NCBI GenBank assembly: GCA_964643885.1
Contig: CAZXUI010000070.1
Location: 1 to 25,324, forward strand
DNA length: 25,324 bases
Direction of reading: 5' to 3'
Source of the DNA: CAADGL01 sp964643885
GTDB taxonomy: Bacteria; Planctomycetota; Phycisphaerae; UBA1845; Fen-1342
The notes below the pieces were generated by a model. That model ran no database searches, was not told the origin of the DNA, and saw only the letters and a program-made list of their open reading frames with translations. Position numbers and translations under genes: made by a program. Of the stretch, positions 1 to 7,039 are shown piece after piece (within the stretch, counting starts at the first letter, position 1; each line of letters opens with the position of its first letter).

Positions 1-29
1 CTCTTGCCCGTCAGGGCTAACGACCGTAG

Positions 30-50
30 CCGGTGGCTTGAAGCCACCGG
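30..50. repeat. Palindromic repeat, 10-bp arms
   Basis: A near-perfect palindrome: CCGGTGGCTT, one G, then AAGCCACCGG. It can fold as an 8-bp stem with a TTGAA loop. It sits in a stretch with no gene and is too far from any stop codon in this window to be assigned as a terminator. It looks like a dispersed intergenic repeat, but no second copy was seen in this window. Confidence 0.7.
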
Positions 51-163
51 AAAGCGAGTTCTTCCACGTCGTCCGTGGGGCCTTCGTCCCGGATCACAGC
101 ACAAGAGGGCCAATCCCGCACCGCATTCTCATCCAAAATGGCGGTCGGTCCGATCGTGTCGTC

Positions 164-269
164 CTGGTGCGAGATTTCTGCTGGTGCGAGATTCCTATCT
201 CGCACCACCGTGACAGGTAACACGTGACAGGTGCAAGGTCTCGCTGGCGCGGGAATCACCTCTCGCACC
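164..269. repeat. Cluster of short direct and inverted repeats
   Basis: A 17-nt unit starting CTGGTGCGAGATT is repeated in tandem at 164-180 and 181-196. The second copy forms a hairpin with an inverted copy: GGTGCGAGA at 183-191 pairs with TCTCGCACC at 198-206 around a 6-nt loop. CGTGACAGGT follows twice (209-218 and 223-232), and TCTCGCACC recurs at 261-269, just beyond the stop codon of the zinc-ribbon gene. No convincing coding sequence was seen in 1-269. The hairpins may help terminate the minus-strand transcript, but there is no T-run. Confidence 0.65.
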
Positions 270-1634
270 CTACAGCATCCCCCATACCTCCAGCGCCAGA
301 TTCCGCAAGAGCCAATAGAACCGCAGGTCGCTCATCCACGGCTCGCTGTGCTCGAGCTCCGCCGGCCGGGTGATGCGAATCAGGTTCCCGACGCCGAGGG
401 CCGGGCGCACACTCGTCTGCCTCGTGTAGATCGCGCACTCGACCCCGTCCAGCACGCGGGCCGGCGGGGCCTGCGTCGAGAGGGTCATGCCAGCCGGCGG
501 GCCGCGCGCATCGACCGCCGCGAGTTCCACATAGCGGACCCGCACGACGCCGCCGCGCACGCCCACGACGTGCCCCATGCCCATCCGCTGCTGGGCGTAA
601 ACGCGCATCCCCTCAAAAACCGCCTCCGGCCGCTTCGTCTCCAGCTCCAGCAGATACGCCCGCGGCTCCACGCCCGCCATCTTCTTCAGGTCGCGCAGCA
701 TATCCACGCTCGTCCGCCGCAGGTCCAGCGTGAGCGCCTGGCTGCGGCGCAGCGACAGCTCCAGCGGCGCCGCCACCAGATACCCGTCGTACGGCGCCGG
801 CACCTGCGGCAGCTCAGCCGAAAACGGCCGCCCCCTCAGATGCTCGTGCTCGCTCACCGTCGGCGGATAGCGAATCAGGTGCTGATCCGACAGCGGCTCC
901 TGCGAGTTCACATCATTACAGAACGTCAGCAGCTCGTCCGGCGGCACCAGAAACCGCCACTCGCCCCAGCGCACCAGCACGAGCTGCGAGTCCAGGCCGG
1001 CCGCCCGGCCGCCCGGCGCATATCGCGCCCAGCGCAGCAGCCGCCGGCCGGCCGGAAAATCCAGCCGCAGGACCGGCTCGTCCAGGCCGGCCACGCGGCC
1101 ACGCAGCGTCGTGCCAAACGAGGTGCCGTCCACGTCCCACAGCACGTCGCCGTCGGTCAGCGAGAGGGTCGATCGGCCGCGGAATTCGGTCCGGCGACAC
1201 TCGTACTTGCCCGCCCAGTCGTGCATGGCCGCGCCCGCCGCTGGCAGGGCCGTCTGCTCGGCCTTGGTCCGCAGCAGTGCGTAATCGGCCGCGTCGTCGA
1301 ACGTGTGCGCCGCGAACGTCTGCGCCATCCGCACCCGCAGCGCCTCCCCAGCCCAGTCCGCTCCGAGGACATCCGTTTCCCAGATCCAGACCAGCGCGCC
1401 GTCGGGCAGATAGCGGGCCGCCAGCCCCGGTCCATACCGCCATGCTGCGACCCCCAGCCCCAACAGCACGAGAGCCGCGGCCGCCCAGCGCACGCGACGC
1501 AGCGCCACCACGCGCGGGCGCACCTTCCACGGCCGCCTCACCTCGCGCCCGCATTCCGGGCACCGCCCCGGATCGATGCGATACCCGCAGCCCGGGCAGT
1601 ACCCCTGCGGAACGTATGCTTGCTCGTCCGCCAT
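270..1634 (-). CDS. Zinc-ribbon membrane protein of unknown function
   Basis: Encodes 454 residues. An N-terminal zinc ribbon with two CxxC knuckles (C13, C16, C25, C28) precedes a basic stretch and one membrane segment at about residues 46-65. The remaining ~390 residues appear extracytoplasmic, rich in Arg, Trp and Leu, with no motif I recognise. The ribbon resembles the short ribbons found at the N-terminus of many planctomycete membrane proteins, so the likely topology is ribbon inside and body outside. The start at 1634 was chosen because it lies immediately before the ribbon and 7 nt after a -10-like box; the longer open frame upstream runs across the yebC gene and is implausible. There is no good Shine-Dalgarno site. 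Function unknown; the family could not be assigned by eye. Confidence 0.8.
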   Translation of the reverse strand: MADEQAYVPQGYCPGCGYRIDPGRCPECGREVRRPWKVRPRVVALRRVRWAAAALVLLGLGVAAWRYGPGLAARYLPDGALVWIWETDVLGADWAGEALRVRMAQTFAAHTFDDAADYALLRTKAEQTALPAAGAAMHDWAGKYECRRTEFRGRSTLSLTDGDVLWDVDGTSFGTTLRGRVAGLDEPVLRLDFPAGRRLLRWARYAPGGRAAGLDSQLVLVRWGEWRFLVPPDELLTFCNDVNSQEPLSDQHLIRYPPTVSEHEHLRGRPFSAELPQVPAPYDGYLVAAPLELSLRRSQALTLDLRRTSVDMLRDLKKMAGVEPRAYLLELETKRPEAVFEGMRVYAQQRMGMGHVVGVRGGVVRVRYVELAAVDARGPPAGMTLSTQAPPARVLDGVECAIYTRQTSVRPALGVGNLIRITRPAELEHSEPWMSDLRFYWLLRNLALEVWGML

Positions 1635-1641
1635 ACCTGAG

Positions 1642-1670
1642 ATTCCACTGCCGGACGGCCAGGGCCGCAA
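1642..1670 (-). promoter_or_regulatory. Candidate promoter of the zinc-ribbon gene
   Basis: On the minus strand, TTGCGG (1670-1665) is separated by 17 nt from TGGAAT (1647-1642). The start codon at 1634 begins 7 nt after the -10 box, so transcription would start at or next to the ATG, consistent with a leaderless mRNA. The -10 match is only moderate. Confidence 0.4.
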
Positions 1671-1756
1671 CTCGAATCGTCGACGCCGCCCACCCACCCC
1701 GGTCCCTCGGTCCCTTGATCCCTCGCTCCCTGATCCCATGCCCCCCACCGCCCGCT

Positions 1757-1784
1757 TTGTCGCCGGACCGTTACACCGTAAGAT
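1757..1784 (+). promoter_or_regulatory. Candidate promoter of yebC
   Basis: TTGTCG (1757-1762), 16-nt spacer, TAAGAT (1779-1784). This would give a leader of about 120 nt before the yebC start. The stretch 1635-1913 is a divergent intergenic region that holds this and the opposing promoter and shows no other feature. Confidence 0.4.
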
Positions 1785-1913
1785 CAGGCATGCAGCGCCC
1801 CGCACCGGCCGACCGCAGGACAGGCTCGGCCGCGTGCCGGGCTCGGCCGGTCGCCCAAACCAACCGCCCGCGGCGCGAGCCAGGCGCAAAGCCCGAAACG
1901 ACAGGATGTTACG

Positions 1914-2663
1914 ATGGCTGGACACTCCCACTGGGCACGCATCAAACGGGCCAAGGCCGTGACCGACGCCCGCCGCGGCCGGGCCTGGAGCAAGCTCTCG
2001 CGGGCGATCATCGTGGCGGCCCGCAGCGGCGGCGGCGACCCCGAGGCGAATCTCGCCCTGCGCTACGCGATCGACGCGGCCAAGGCCGAGAACATGCCCA
2101 AGGACACGATCGAGCGGGCGATCAAGAAGGGCAGCGGCGAGCTCGGCTCGGAGTCGTACGAGGAGCTCAGCTACGAGGGCTACAGCCCCGGCGGGGCGGC
2201 CATCCTCGTCTCCTGCCTGACCGACAACCGCAACCGCACCGGCGGGGAGATTCGCAACATCTTCGACCGCCGCGGCGGCAACCTGGGCGCGAGCGGATCG
2301 GTCGGCTGGATGTTCACGAAGCGCGGCGTGGTGACGGTGCCGGCCAAGGCGGCCGACGAGGAGACGCTGACGGGCATTGCGCTGGAGACCGGCGCGGATG
2401 ACGTGGTGAACACGGGGGACGGGTTCGAGCTGCGCTGCGAGCCGGGCGTGTTCGAGGCGGTGCGTAAGGCGCTGGCGGATGCGGGCATCGAGCCGGAGAG
2501 CGCGGAGGTGGCGATGGTCGCCTCGTCGACGGTCACCCTGACCGGCGCGGACGCGGAAAAGACGCTCAAGCTGATCGAAGACCTCGAAGAGCACGACGAC
2601 GTGCAGAAGGTGTACAGCAACTTCGAGGTTTCGGAGGAAGACCTGGCCCGCCTCAGTGGCTGA
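1914..2663 (+). CDS. yebC: YebC/PmpR family regulatory protein
   Basis: Encodes 249 residues, the normal length for YebC/TACO1 family proteins. It opens with the family signature MAGHSHW and has the expected blocks: SKLSRAIIVAARSGGGDP near residue 25, NMPKDTIERAIKKG near 60, YEGYSPGGAAILV near 90, TDNRNRTGGEIR near 105, and a C-terminal block with LEEHDDVQKVYSNFE. Family members bind DNA as PmpR-like regulators in some bacteria, and others act in translation of difficult proline stretches. The sequence does not say which applies here. AGGAT at 1903-1907 is a usable Shine-Dalgarno site 6 nt before the ATG. No ruvABC genes are next to it, unlike the arrangement common in other bacteria. It converges with the dihaem protein gene with only 30 nt between the stops. 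Confidence 0.97.
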   Translation: MAGHSHWARIKRAKAVTDARRGRAWSKLSRAIIVAARSGGGDPEANLALRYAIDAAKAENMPKDTIERAIKKGSGELGSESYEELSYEGYSPGGAAILVSCLTDNRNRTGGEIRNIFDRRGGNLGASGSVGWMFTKRGVVTVPAKAADEETLTGIALETGADDVVNTGDGFELRCEPGVFEAVRKALADAGIEPESAEVAMVASSTVTLTGADAEKTLKLIEDLEEHDDVQKVYSNFEVSEEDLARLSG

Positions 2664-2693
2664 CGGCGAGCCGGGCTCTCGGCCCGCCCTCCG

Positions 2694-4274
2694 CTAGGCT
2701 CGCCGCCGCCGCACCACCGCCCGCGTCGAGATCATCGCCAGCGCCATCATGCTCAGCGGAATCAACCCGAACGGGCCGCACTGCATCAGTGCATCCTCCG
2801 GGATCGTCATCACCTCGATCTGCTCGCCTTGCACGTACGTGAGCCGCTCGGCGCCGTCGGGGACGACCTGAAGGGTCCGCAGGAACTCGACGATCTTGTC
2901 CTGATCCTCCTGCGGAAGGGCGAAGAACGCGTCGCGCGACGCGCGTGCGTCGCCGCCGTGGTAGTAGATCGCGTCGGTGATCGTCGTCAGGTCGCCGCGG
3001 TGGCCGTAGGGCGACGTGTTACCGACGTCCCAGAGCTTGCGCGTCAGAAACTCCTCGGTCGGACGCGGCGGCGGCTCGATCGTGAACTCCGACGCGGGCG
3101 CAAAGCCGTTCAGCCTTCCCTGGGGCACCATCTCGTTGGCGAAGAAGTTCAGCTCCTCGTCGTTGAGGTTGTGCCGCTTGAGATCGGTGAAGGCTCGCAC
3201 GATCGCCCCGCCGCCGGCGGTGCGCTCGATGTGCGGGGCGGGACCGTCGCGCGTCATGTCGAACACGAGGATGCTCGAGACCTCGGTCTCGCGCAGGTTG
3301 CCCGGGGGGTTATAGGGGTTGGGCTCCATGAAGAAGCGGCTGCCCAGCTCGAGCGAAGGAATGTGGCACGAGGCGCAGCCGATCGTGCTGAAGAGCAGCT
3401 CGCCCTCCTCGCACTCCGCCTTCGTCGGCATCGGGATCACCTGGCCCGGAGCGTTGAGCATCGCCTGGAAGACCGTCGCCGCGGTGATGTCGCCCACGCT
3501 CAGCTCGTTGACGACGCCGTCGCCGTCCGCGTCGACATCGAGCCCGAAGCGCTCGACCGACTGCATGCCGTGGTGGTGGTTCATCGCGTTGTTAGTGAAC
3601 TCGCGCAGCGAGACGACCGCGCCCTTCTGGTGGAACGGCTTGATGATCAGGTCCCAGTCGACGCCGTCGATCCCGCTCGGATCGATCCGCCCGTCGGGCA
3701 GAACCCGCAGCGTGCCGAAAGAGACGCCCTTGGCAATCAGCGGCCGCGTCTGCTCCTGGCCCGAGGCGGCGGCCGCCGCCCGCGCCTCGTCGCGGATCGC
3801 GTGCAGCTCAGCGGTCATCTCGCGGGCGAGCATCTCGATCGGGCCGGCGCCCATCATGCCCAACGTGTTGCGCTCGTTGGAGAAGTGCGCATCGACCGAG
3901 TCGATGACCGGATCGAGCGTCTGCGCCAGCACGAAGACGTTGGCGACGAAATCGCCCGCGCCGCCCGAGCGCGGCTGGGCGTGGCAGCCCGCGCACGAGA
4001 TCGCGTCCGGCGCGGACGTGCGGATGAACGGCGGCTGGCCCGGCTGGCGCGGGGCCCCGCCGCCGGTCGTGGCCGGCCGGCCCTGGCCGTCCAGCGCGTT
4101 GAAGCGGGCATCGAACAGCAACTGCCCGTGCTCGAAGAGCTTGTCGAGAGAGACCTGCCCGGCCTCGATCGCGGCCTGATCGAGGTGTTCGCGCACCGCC
4201 GGCTCCTCACCGACCTGCGCGCTGACGACAGAGGCCGCAACGACTCCCAGAAGGGTTGAAACGACGTGACGCAT
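2694..4274 (-). CDS. DHOR-type dihaem cytochrome c peroxidase-like protein
   Basis: Encodes 526 residues. A signal peptide (about residues 1-19, ending VVSAQ) is followed by two c-type haem sites, CAGCH at 94-98 and CASCH at 300-304. Between them lies a His-rich NHHHGMQSVERFG block and an EF-hand-like DVDADGDGVVNE loop at about 246-257. The C-terminal WDVGNTSPYGHRGD block is typical of the dihaem oxidoreductase family related to cytochrome c peroxidase and MauG. It probably moves electrons in the periplasm; the substrate is unknown. The C-terminus is unusual: a CGPFGLIP stretch, a hydrophobic segment and RRRR, resembling a C-terminal sorting or anchoring signal. AAGGAG at 4288-4283, 8 nt before the start, supports this start codon. 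It is not clearly in an operon; 289 nt separate it from glyQS upstream. Confidence 0.9.
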   Translation of the reverse strand: MRHVVSTLLGVVAASVVSAQVGEEPAVREHLDQAAIEAGQVSLDKLFEHGQLLFDARFNALDGQGRPATTGGGAPRQPGQPPFIRTSAPDAISCAGCHAQPRSGGAGDFVANVFVLAQTLDPVIDSVDAHFSNERNTLGMMGAGPIEMLAREMTAELHAIRDEARAAAAASGQEQTRPLIAKGVSFGTLRVLPDGRIDPSGIDGVDWDLIIKPFHQKGAVVSLREFTNNAMNHHHGMQSVERFGLDVDADGDGVVNELSVGDITAATVFQAMLNAPGQVIPMPTKAECEEGELLFSTIGCASCHIPSLELGSRFFMEPNPYNPPGNLRETEVSSILVFDMTRDGPAPHIERTAGGGAIVRAFTDLKRHNLNDEELNFFANEMVPQGRLNGFAPASEFTIEPPPRPTEEFLTRKLWDVGNTSPYGHRGDLTTITDAIYYHGGDARASRDAFFALPQEDQDKIVEFLRTLQVVPDGAERLTYVQGEQIEVMTIPEDALMQCGPFGLIPLSMMALAMISTRAVVRRRRA

Positions 4275-4563
4275 GAGGAAAGCTCCTTACCGGCCCGAAT
4301 GTGAGCCCATCTCCAAAACGACTGTGACGTGAGCGAATCACCCCCTCGCAACGCGGACCCCCCGGGGCGCGCAACTGGGGCGATTCGAATGGGTGAATCG
4401 ATGCGCGAACCCGGCCCGGCAGGTCCGGCCGAGCGAGGCAGCGCAGGATATGCTCTTTACCGTATCAGGTCGGGTCCGGCCGTTGCAAGCTCAAATTGCA
4501 GCTCGCGCCAGCAGCCGACCGCTGTGCGCCGTTCGCCCGGGATTATCGGCGGCCGGTCGCGCG
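4275..4563. other. Intergenic region without a recognised gene
   Basis: This 289-nt gap lies between the glyQS stop and the dihaem gene start. It contains a 6-bp inverted repeat CGATTC/GAATCG at 4381-4400 and the Shine-Dalgarno site of the dihaem gene at 4283-4288. No convincing promoter, terminator or RNA gene was seen. Confidence 0.6.
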
Positions 4564-6270
4564 CTACGACTCCAGCCGCTCGCGCAGCCAGGCGGCGACG
4601 CGCTCGGCCGGCACGCGGATCTGCTCGAGCGTGTCGCGGTCGCGGATGGTGACCGTGCCGGCGTTTTCGCCCTCCGGCTTGACCGTGTCGCCGTCGATCG
4701 TGATGCAGTAGGGCGTGCCGGCCTCGTCCATGCGGGCGTAGCGCCGGCCGATCGAGCCGCCGTCGTCGTAGAAGACGTTCAGGTGCTTGCGGGCCTGGCG
4801 GAAGAGCTTTTCGGCCAGCTCGGGCATGCCCTCGCGGTTGACCAGGGGGAAGAAGGCGGCCTTGATGGGGGCCAGGCGGGGGTGGAAGCGCATGTAGACG
4901 CGGGTCTGCATGACGCCCTTGGCGTCGGGCTTCTGGTCCTCGGTGTAGGCCTCGCACAGGAACGCGAGCGTGGCGCGGTCGGCCCCGGCCGAGGGCTCGA
5001 TGACGGTGGGCAGGAAGCGGTAGGGCGGCTTTTCCTTGGCGGCCCGGGCGGCGTCCTTGTCGTGCTTGAATTTCTCGGCGTCGCGCTGCCAGGCTTCGTC
5101 GTCGAAGTAGGACATGTCCTTGCCGCTGTGCTGCTGGTGCTGGGTCAGGTCGAAGCAGCCGCGGTGGGCGCAGCCCTCGAGCTCCTGGAACTCATCCGAG
5201 AAGGGGAAGAGGTACTCGATGTCGGCGCAGGCCTTGCTGTAGTGGGCCAGCTCGTCGCTGCCCTGCTCGCGCAGGCGGAGCTTTTCGCTCTTCAGGCCGA
5301 GGTTGACGTACCAGTTGTAGCGGACGTTGCGCCAGAACTCGTACCAGGCCAGCGAGTCCTCCTCGCGACAGAAGAATTCGATCTCCATCTGCTCGAACTC
5401 GCGCGAGCGGAAGGTGTAGTTGCGCGGGTTGATCTCGTTGCGGAATGCCTTGCCGACCTGGGCGATGCCGAAGGGGAGCTTGACGCGGGCGGTGTCGAGG
5501 ACGTTCTTGAAATTGACGAAGATGCCCTGGGCAGTCTCGGGGCGGAGGTAGACCTTGCTGGCCGCATCTTGCAGCGCACCAGCGTGACTCTCGAACATGA
5601 GATTGAACGCGCGTGGTTCCGTCAGTTCCCCCGTCCGGCATACCGGGCACCTTGCCGGGGGAAACCGACGCATCACGGGTGCTGTGACCGGAATCGCGGT
5701 CCGGGTCCACTCTTCCTTCACGAGCTTCCTGATATCGCGAGCGAAAGTCTCCGCTGGACATCCGATCGCTTCTTCCCAACTATCGGCTTCAACGGAGAAG
5801 TACAAGTCGGGGGGTGGGTAGTCGATAAGCGGGTCGAGAGCACCTGTCTCGGTTGCACTGGCAAGCGATTGCGCAAGCTCGCTGCGCGATTGGCGGTGTT
5901 TTGCAGTGTCGAAGAACGCGATGGCGAATACCTTGTCCGCGCGAAACAGTTTCTTGCAGCCCTCGGCTTTGCACGACACCATGGGGTCCTTAAACCCCGT
6001 CGCGTGCCCGCTTGCCTCCCACACTTTCGGGTTCATGATGATCGCGCAGTCCAGGCCGACCATCTCCACCTGCCGGCCGTCGGGGCCGGCCGGTGGGTTG
6101 GTCACCATGTCGCGCCACCAGGCGTCCTTGATGTTGCGCTTCAGCTCCACCCCCAGCGGGCCGTAGTCCCAGAAGCCGCCGATGCCGCCGTAAATCTCGC
6201 TGGACTGAAAAATGAACCCCCGCCGCTTGCACAGCGAGACCAGCTTCTCCATGAACGTCGTGTCCGCCAT
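4564..6270 (-). CDS. glyQS: Glycyl-tRNA synthetase, homodimeric class II type
   Basis: Encodes 568 residues and charges tRNA-Gly in the cytoplasm. Class II hallmarks are present: the N-terminal SEIYGGIGGFWDYGPLGVEL block, motif 2 region FRNEINPRNYTFRSREFEQ with EIEFF, the YLRPETAQGIFVNF block, and motif 3 around EPSAGADRATLAFL. A C-terminal anticodon-binding domain ends VAAWLRERLES. This is the single-chain alpha2 enzyme rather than the GlyQ/GlyS pair. Residues of about 90-230, between motifs 1 and 2, form a long insertion containing two Cys pairs (CKAEGC near residue 98 and CPVC near 208) that could bind zinc. This insertion is coded with unusually mixed codons compared with the rest of the gene. 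No Shine-Dalgarno site precedes the ATG. The DUF5678 gene lies 77 nt upstream on the same strand. Confidence 0.97.
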   Translation of the reverse strand: MADTTFMEKLVSLCKRRGFIFQSSEIYGGIGGFWDYGPLGVELKRNIKDAWWRDMVTNPPAGPDGRQVEMVGLDCAIIMNPKVWEASGHATGFKDPMVSCKAEGCKKLFRADKVFAIAFFDTAKHRQSRSELAQSLASATETGALDPLIDYPPPDLYFSVEADSWEEAIGCPAETFARDIRKLVKEEWTRTAIPVTAPVMRRFPPARCPVCRTGELTEPRAFNLMFESHAGALQDAASKVYLRPETAQGIFVNFKNVLDTARVKLPFGIAQVGKAFRNEINPRNYTFRSREFEQMEIEFFCREEDSLAWYEFWRNVRYNWYVNLGLKSEKLRLREQGSDELAHYSKACADIEYLFPFSDEFQELEGCAHRGCFDLTQHQQHSGKDMSYFDDEAWQRDAEKFKHDKDAARAAKEKPPYRFLPTVIEPSAGADRATLAFLCEAYTEDQKPDAKGVMQTRVYMRFHPRLAPIKAAFFPLVNREGMPELAEKLFRQARKHLNVFYDDGGSIGRRYARMDEAGTPYCITIDGDTVKPEGENAGTVTIRDRDTLEQIRVPAERVAAWLRERLES

Positions 6271-6347
6271 AGGTGGTGTCCGTCCGCGATCAGTTGATCA
6301 GGGTAAGAATTGCCGCGTCTGCCGGCGGCGCCATGCGAACGTGCCCA

Positions 6348-6548
6348 TCAGACACGTTCCGGCTCAGGATCGACGGCTTCGAGTATGTAGTCCCCGCCCG
6401 GGTGCCGCTGCTCGGCCTGCGCGGCCGCTTCGGTGGCCGTCGCGCCGACGCCCACGACCTCGCCGTTGAGCACCGCGATCCACTGGCCCGCGTATTTCTC
6501 GTAGATCTCGCGGCTGTGCTCGGCCAGCCATGCAAAATCACCGCTCAT
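6348..6548 (-). CDS. DUF5678-like small protein
   Basis: Encodes 66 residues. The pattern FAWLAEHSREIYEKYAGQWI, then AVLNGEVVGVGATATEA, matches the DUF5678 family of very small proteins of unknown function, as far as I can tell by eye. No membrane segment or signal peptide. The start at 6548 was chosen over an upstream ATG because AGGAG lies 6-10 nt before it and a TAGAAT -10-like box lies at 6570-6565. It ends 77 nt before the glyQS start on the same strand, so the two may be cotranscribed. Members of this family are sometimes found beside aspartyl-protease-like or toxin-like genes; none is present here. Confidence 0.75.
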   Translation of the reverse strand: MSGDFAWLAEHSREIYEKYAGQWIAVLNGEVVGVGATATEAAAQAEQRHPGGDYILEAVDPEPERV

Positions 6549-6733
6549 GCGCTCTCCTGCGAAGATTCTACCCGGCTTCGGCGCCCGCCGAACGACACGA
6601 GCCGCGGCCGCTACGAGCCGCCACACCGGCCGCCGACAATCAGGGGGACTGTTTTAGCCCAAGTGCGACCGCTCGCCAACGACCGCGGCTGGAATGGCGA
6701 TCCGGGGTGGCAGCGGCAGGCCGGCAGCCGAAT

Positions 6734-6825
6734 GCATGCTCACGCCTGCGGCGAGAGCATGCCACCCACCGCTCGGCGCGGCGCGTTCTGATTCCTGCGC
6801 CGAGAGCCGGCGTGACGCCTACCGC
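6734..6825. repeat. Intergenic repeat unit, first copy
   Basis: A 92-nt unit that begins with the hairpin GCATGCTC...GAGCATGC (8-bp arms, inner CGCC/GGCG stem, loop TGC). Positions 6764-6789 hold a member of the AGAAC palindrome family in inverted orientation. The segment 6769-6859, which starts inside this unit, is repeated exactly at 6947-7037. Confidence 0.85.
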
Positions 6826-6881
6826 GCATGCTCACGCCTTCGGCGAGAGCATGCCACCCACCGCTCGGCGCGGCGCGTTCT
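6826..6881. repeat. Intergenic repeat unit, second (partial) copy
   Basis: Matches the first 56 nt of the unit at 6734 with one difference, in the hairpin loop (TTC instead of TGC). It ends at the AGAAC-family palindrome (6856-6881, inverted), after which the sequence diverges. Confidence 0.85.
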
Positions 6882-6898
6882 CATCGCGGCCCGGCGTC

Positions 6899-6926
6899 AG
6901 AACCCCCTGCGCCAAGCAGGGGGTCT
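6899..6926. repeat. AGAAC-family palindrome
   Basis: AGAAC is followed by a perfect hairpin: ACCCCCTGC (6902-6910), loop GCCAA (6911-6915), GCAGGGGGT (6916-6924). It shares its flank and loop with the three palindromes at 24031-24156 but has a different stem. Confidence 0.85.
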
Positions 6927-6942
6927 AGGGATCGCCAGATGG

Positions 6943-7037
6943 CCCGCCGCTCGGCGCGGCGCGTTCTGATTCCTGCGCCGAGAGCCGGCGTGACGCCTAC
7001 CGCGCATGCTCACGCCTTCGGCGAGAGCATGCCACCC
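6943..7037. repeat. Intergenic repeat unit, third (permuted) copy
   Basis: Positions 6947-7037 repeat 6769-6859 exactly over 91 nt. The copy starts with the inverted AGAAC-family palindrome and ends with the GCATGCTC hairpin at 7004-7032. The end is 3 nt from the moaA stop codon, so the hairpin may also protect or terminate the moaA transcript. The whole 491-nt gap 6549-7039 holds these repeats and no gene. Confidence 0.85.
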
Positions 7038-7039
7038 GC

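Noticed and set aside
231..2594. Long overlapping open frames on both strands across the zinc-ribbon gene and yebC
   Set aside because: High GC content yields long frames without stops. Their translations are Arg/Pro/His-rich and match no family, while the chosen frames have clear motifs and starts.
2664..2693. A terminator between yebC and the dihaem gene
   Set aside because: The CGGGC/GCCCG hairpin at about 2672-2686 is short and has no T-run on either strand.
2829..4259. A 476-residue open frame opposite the dihaem gene
   Set aside because: It is the antisense of the haem protein with low-complexity Arg/Val/Asp content and no family motif.
4393..6297. A 634-residue open frame opposite glyQS
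   Set aside because: Antisense shadow of a clearly identified essential gene.
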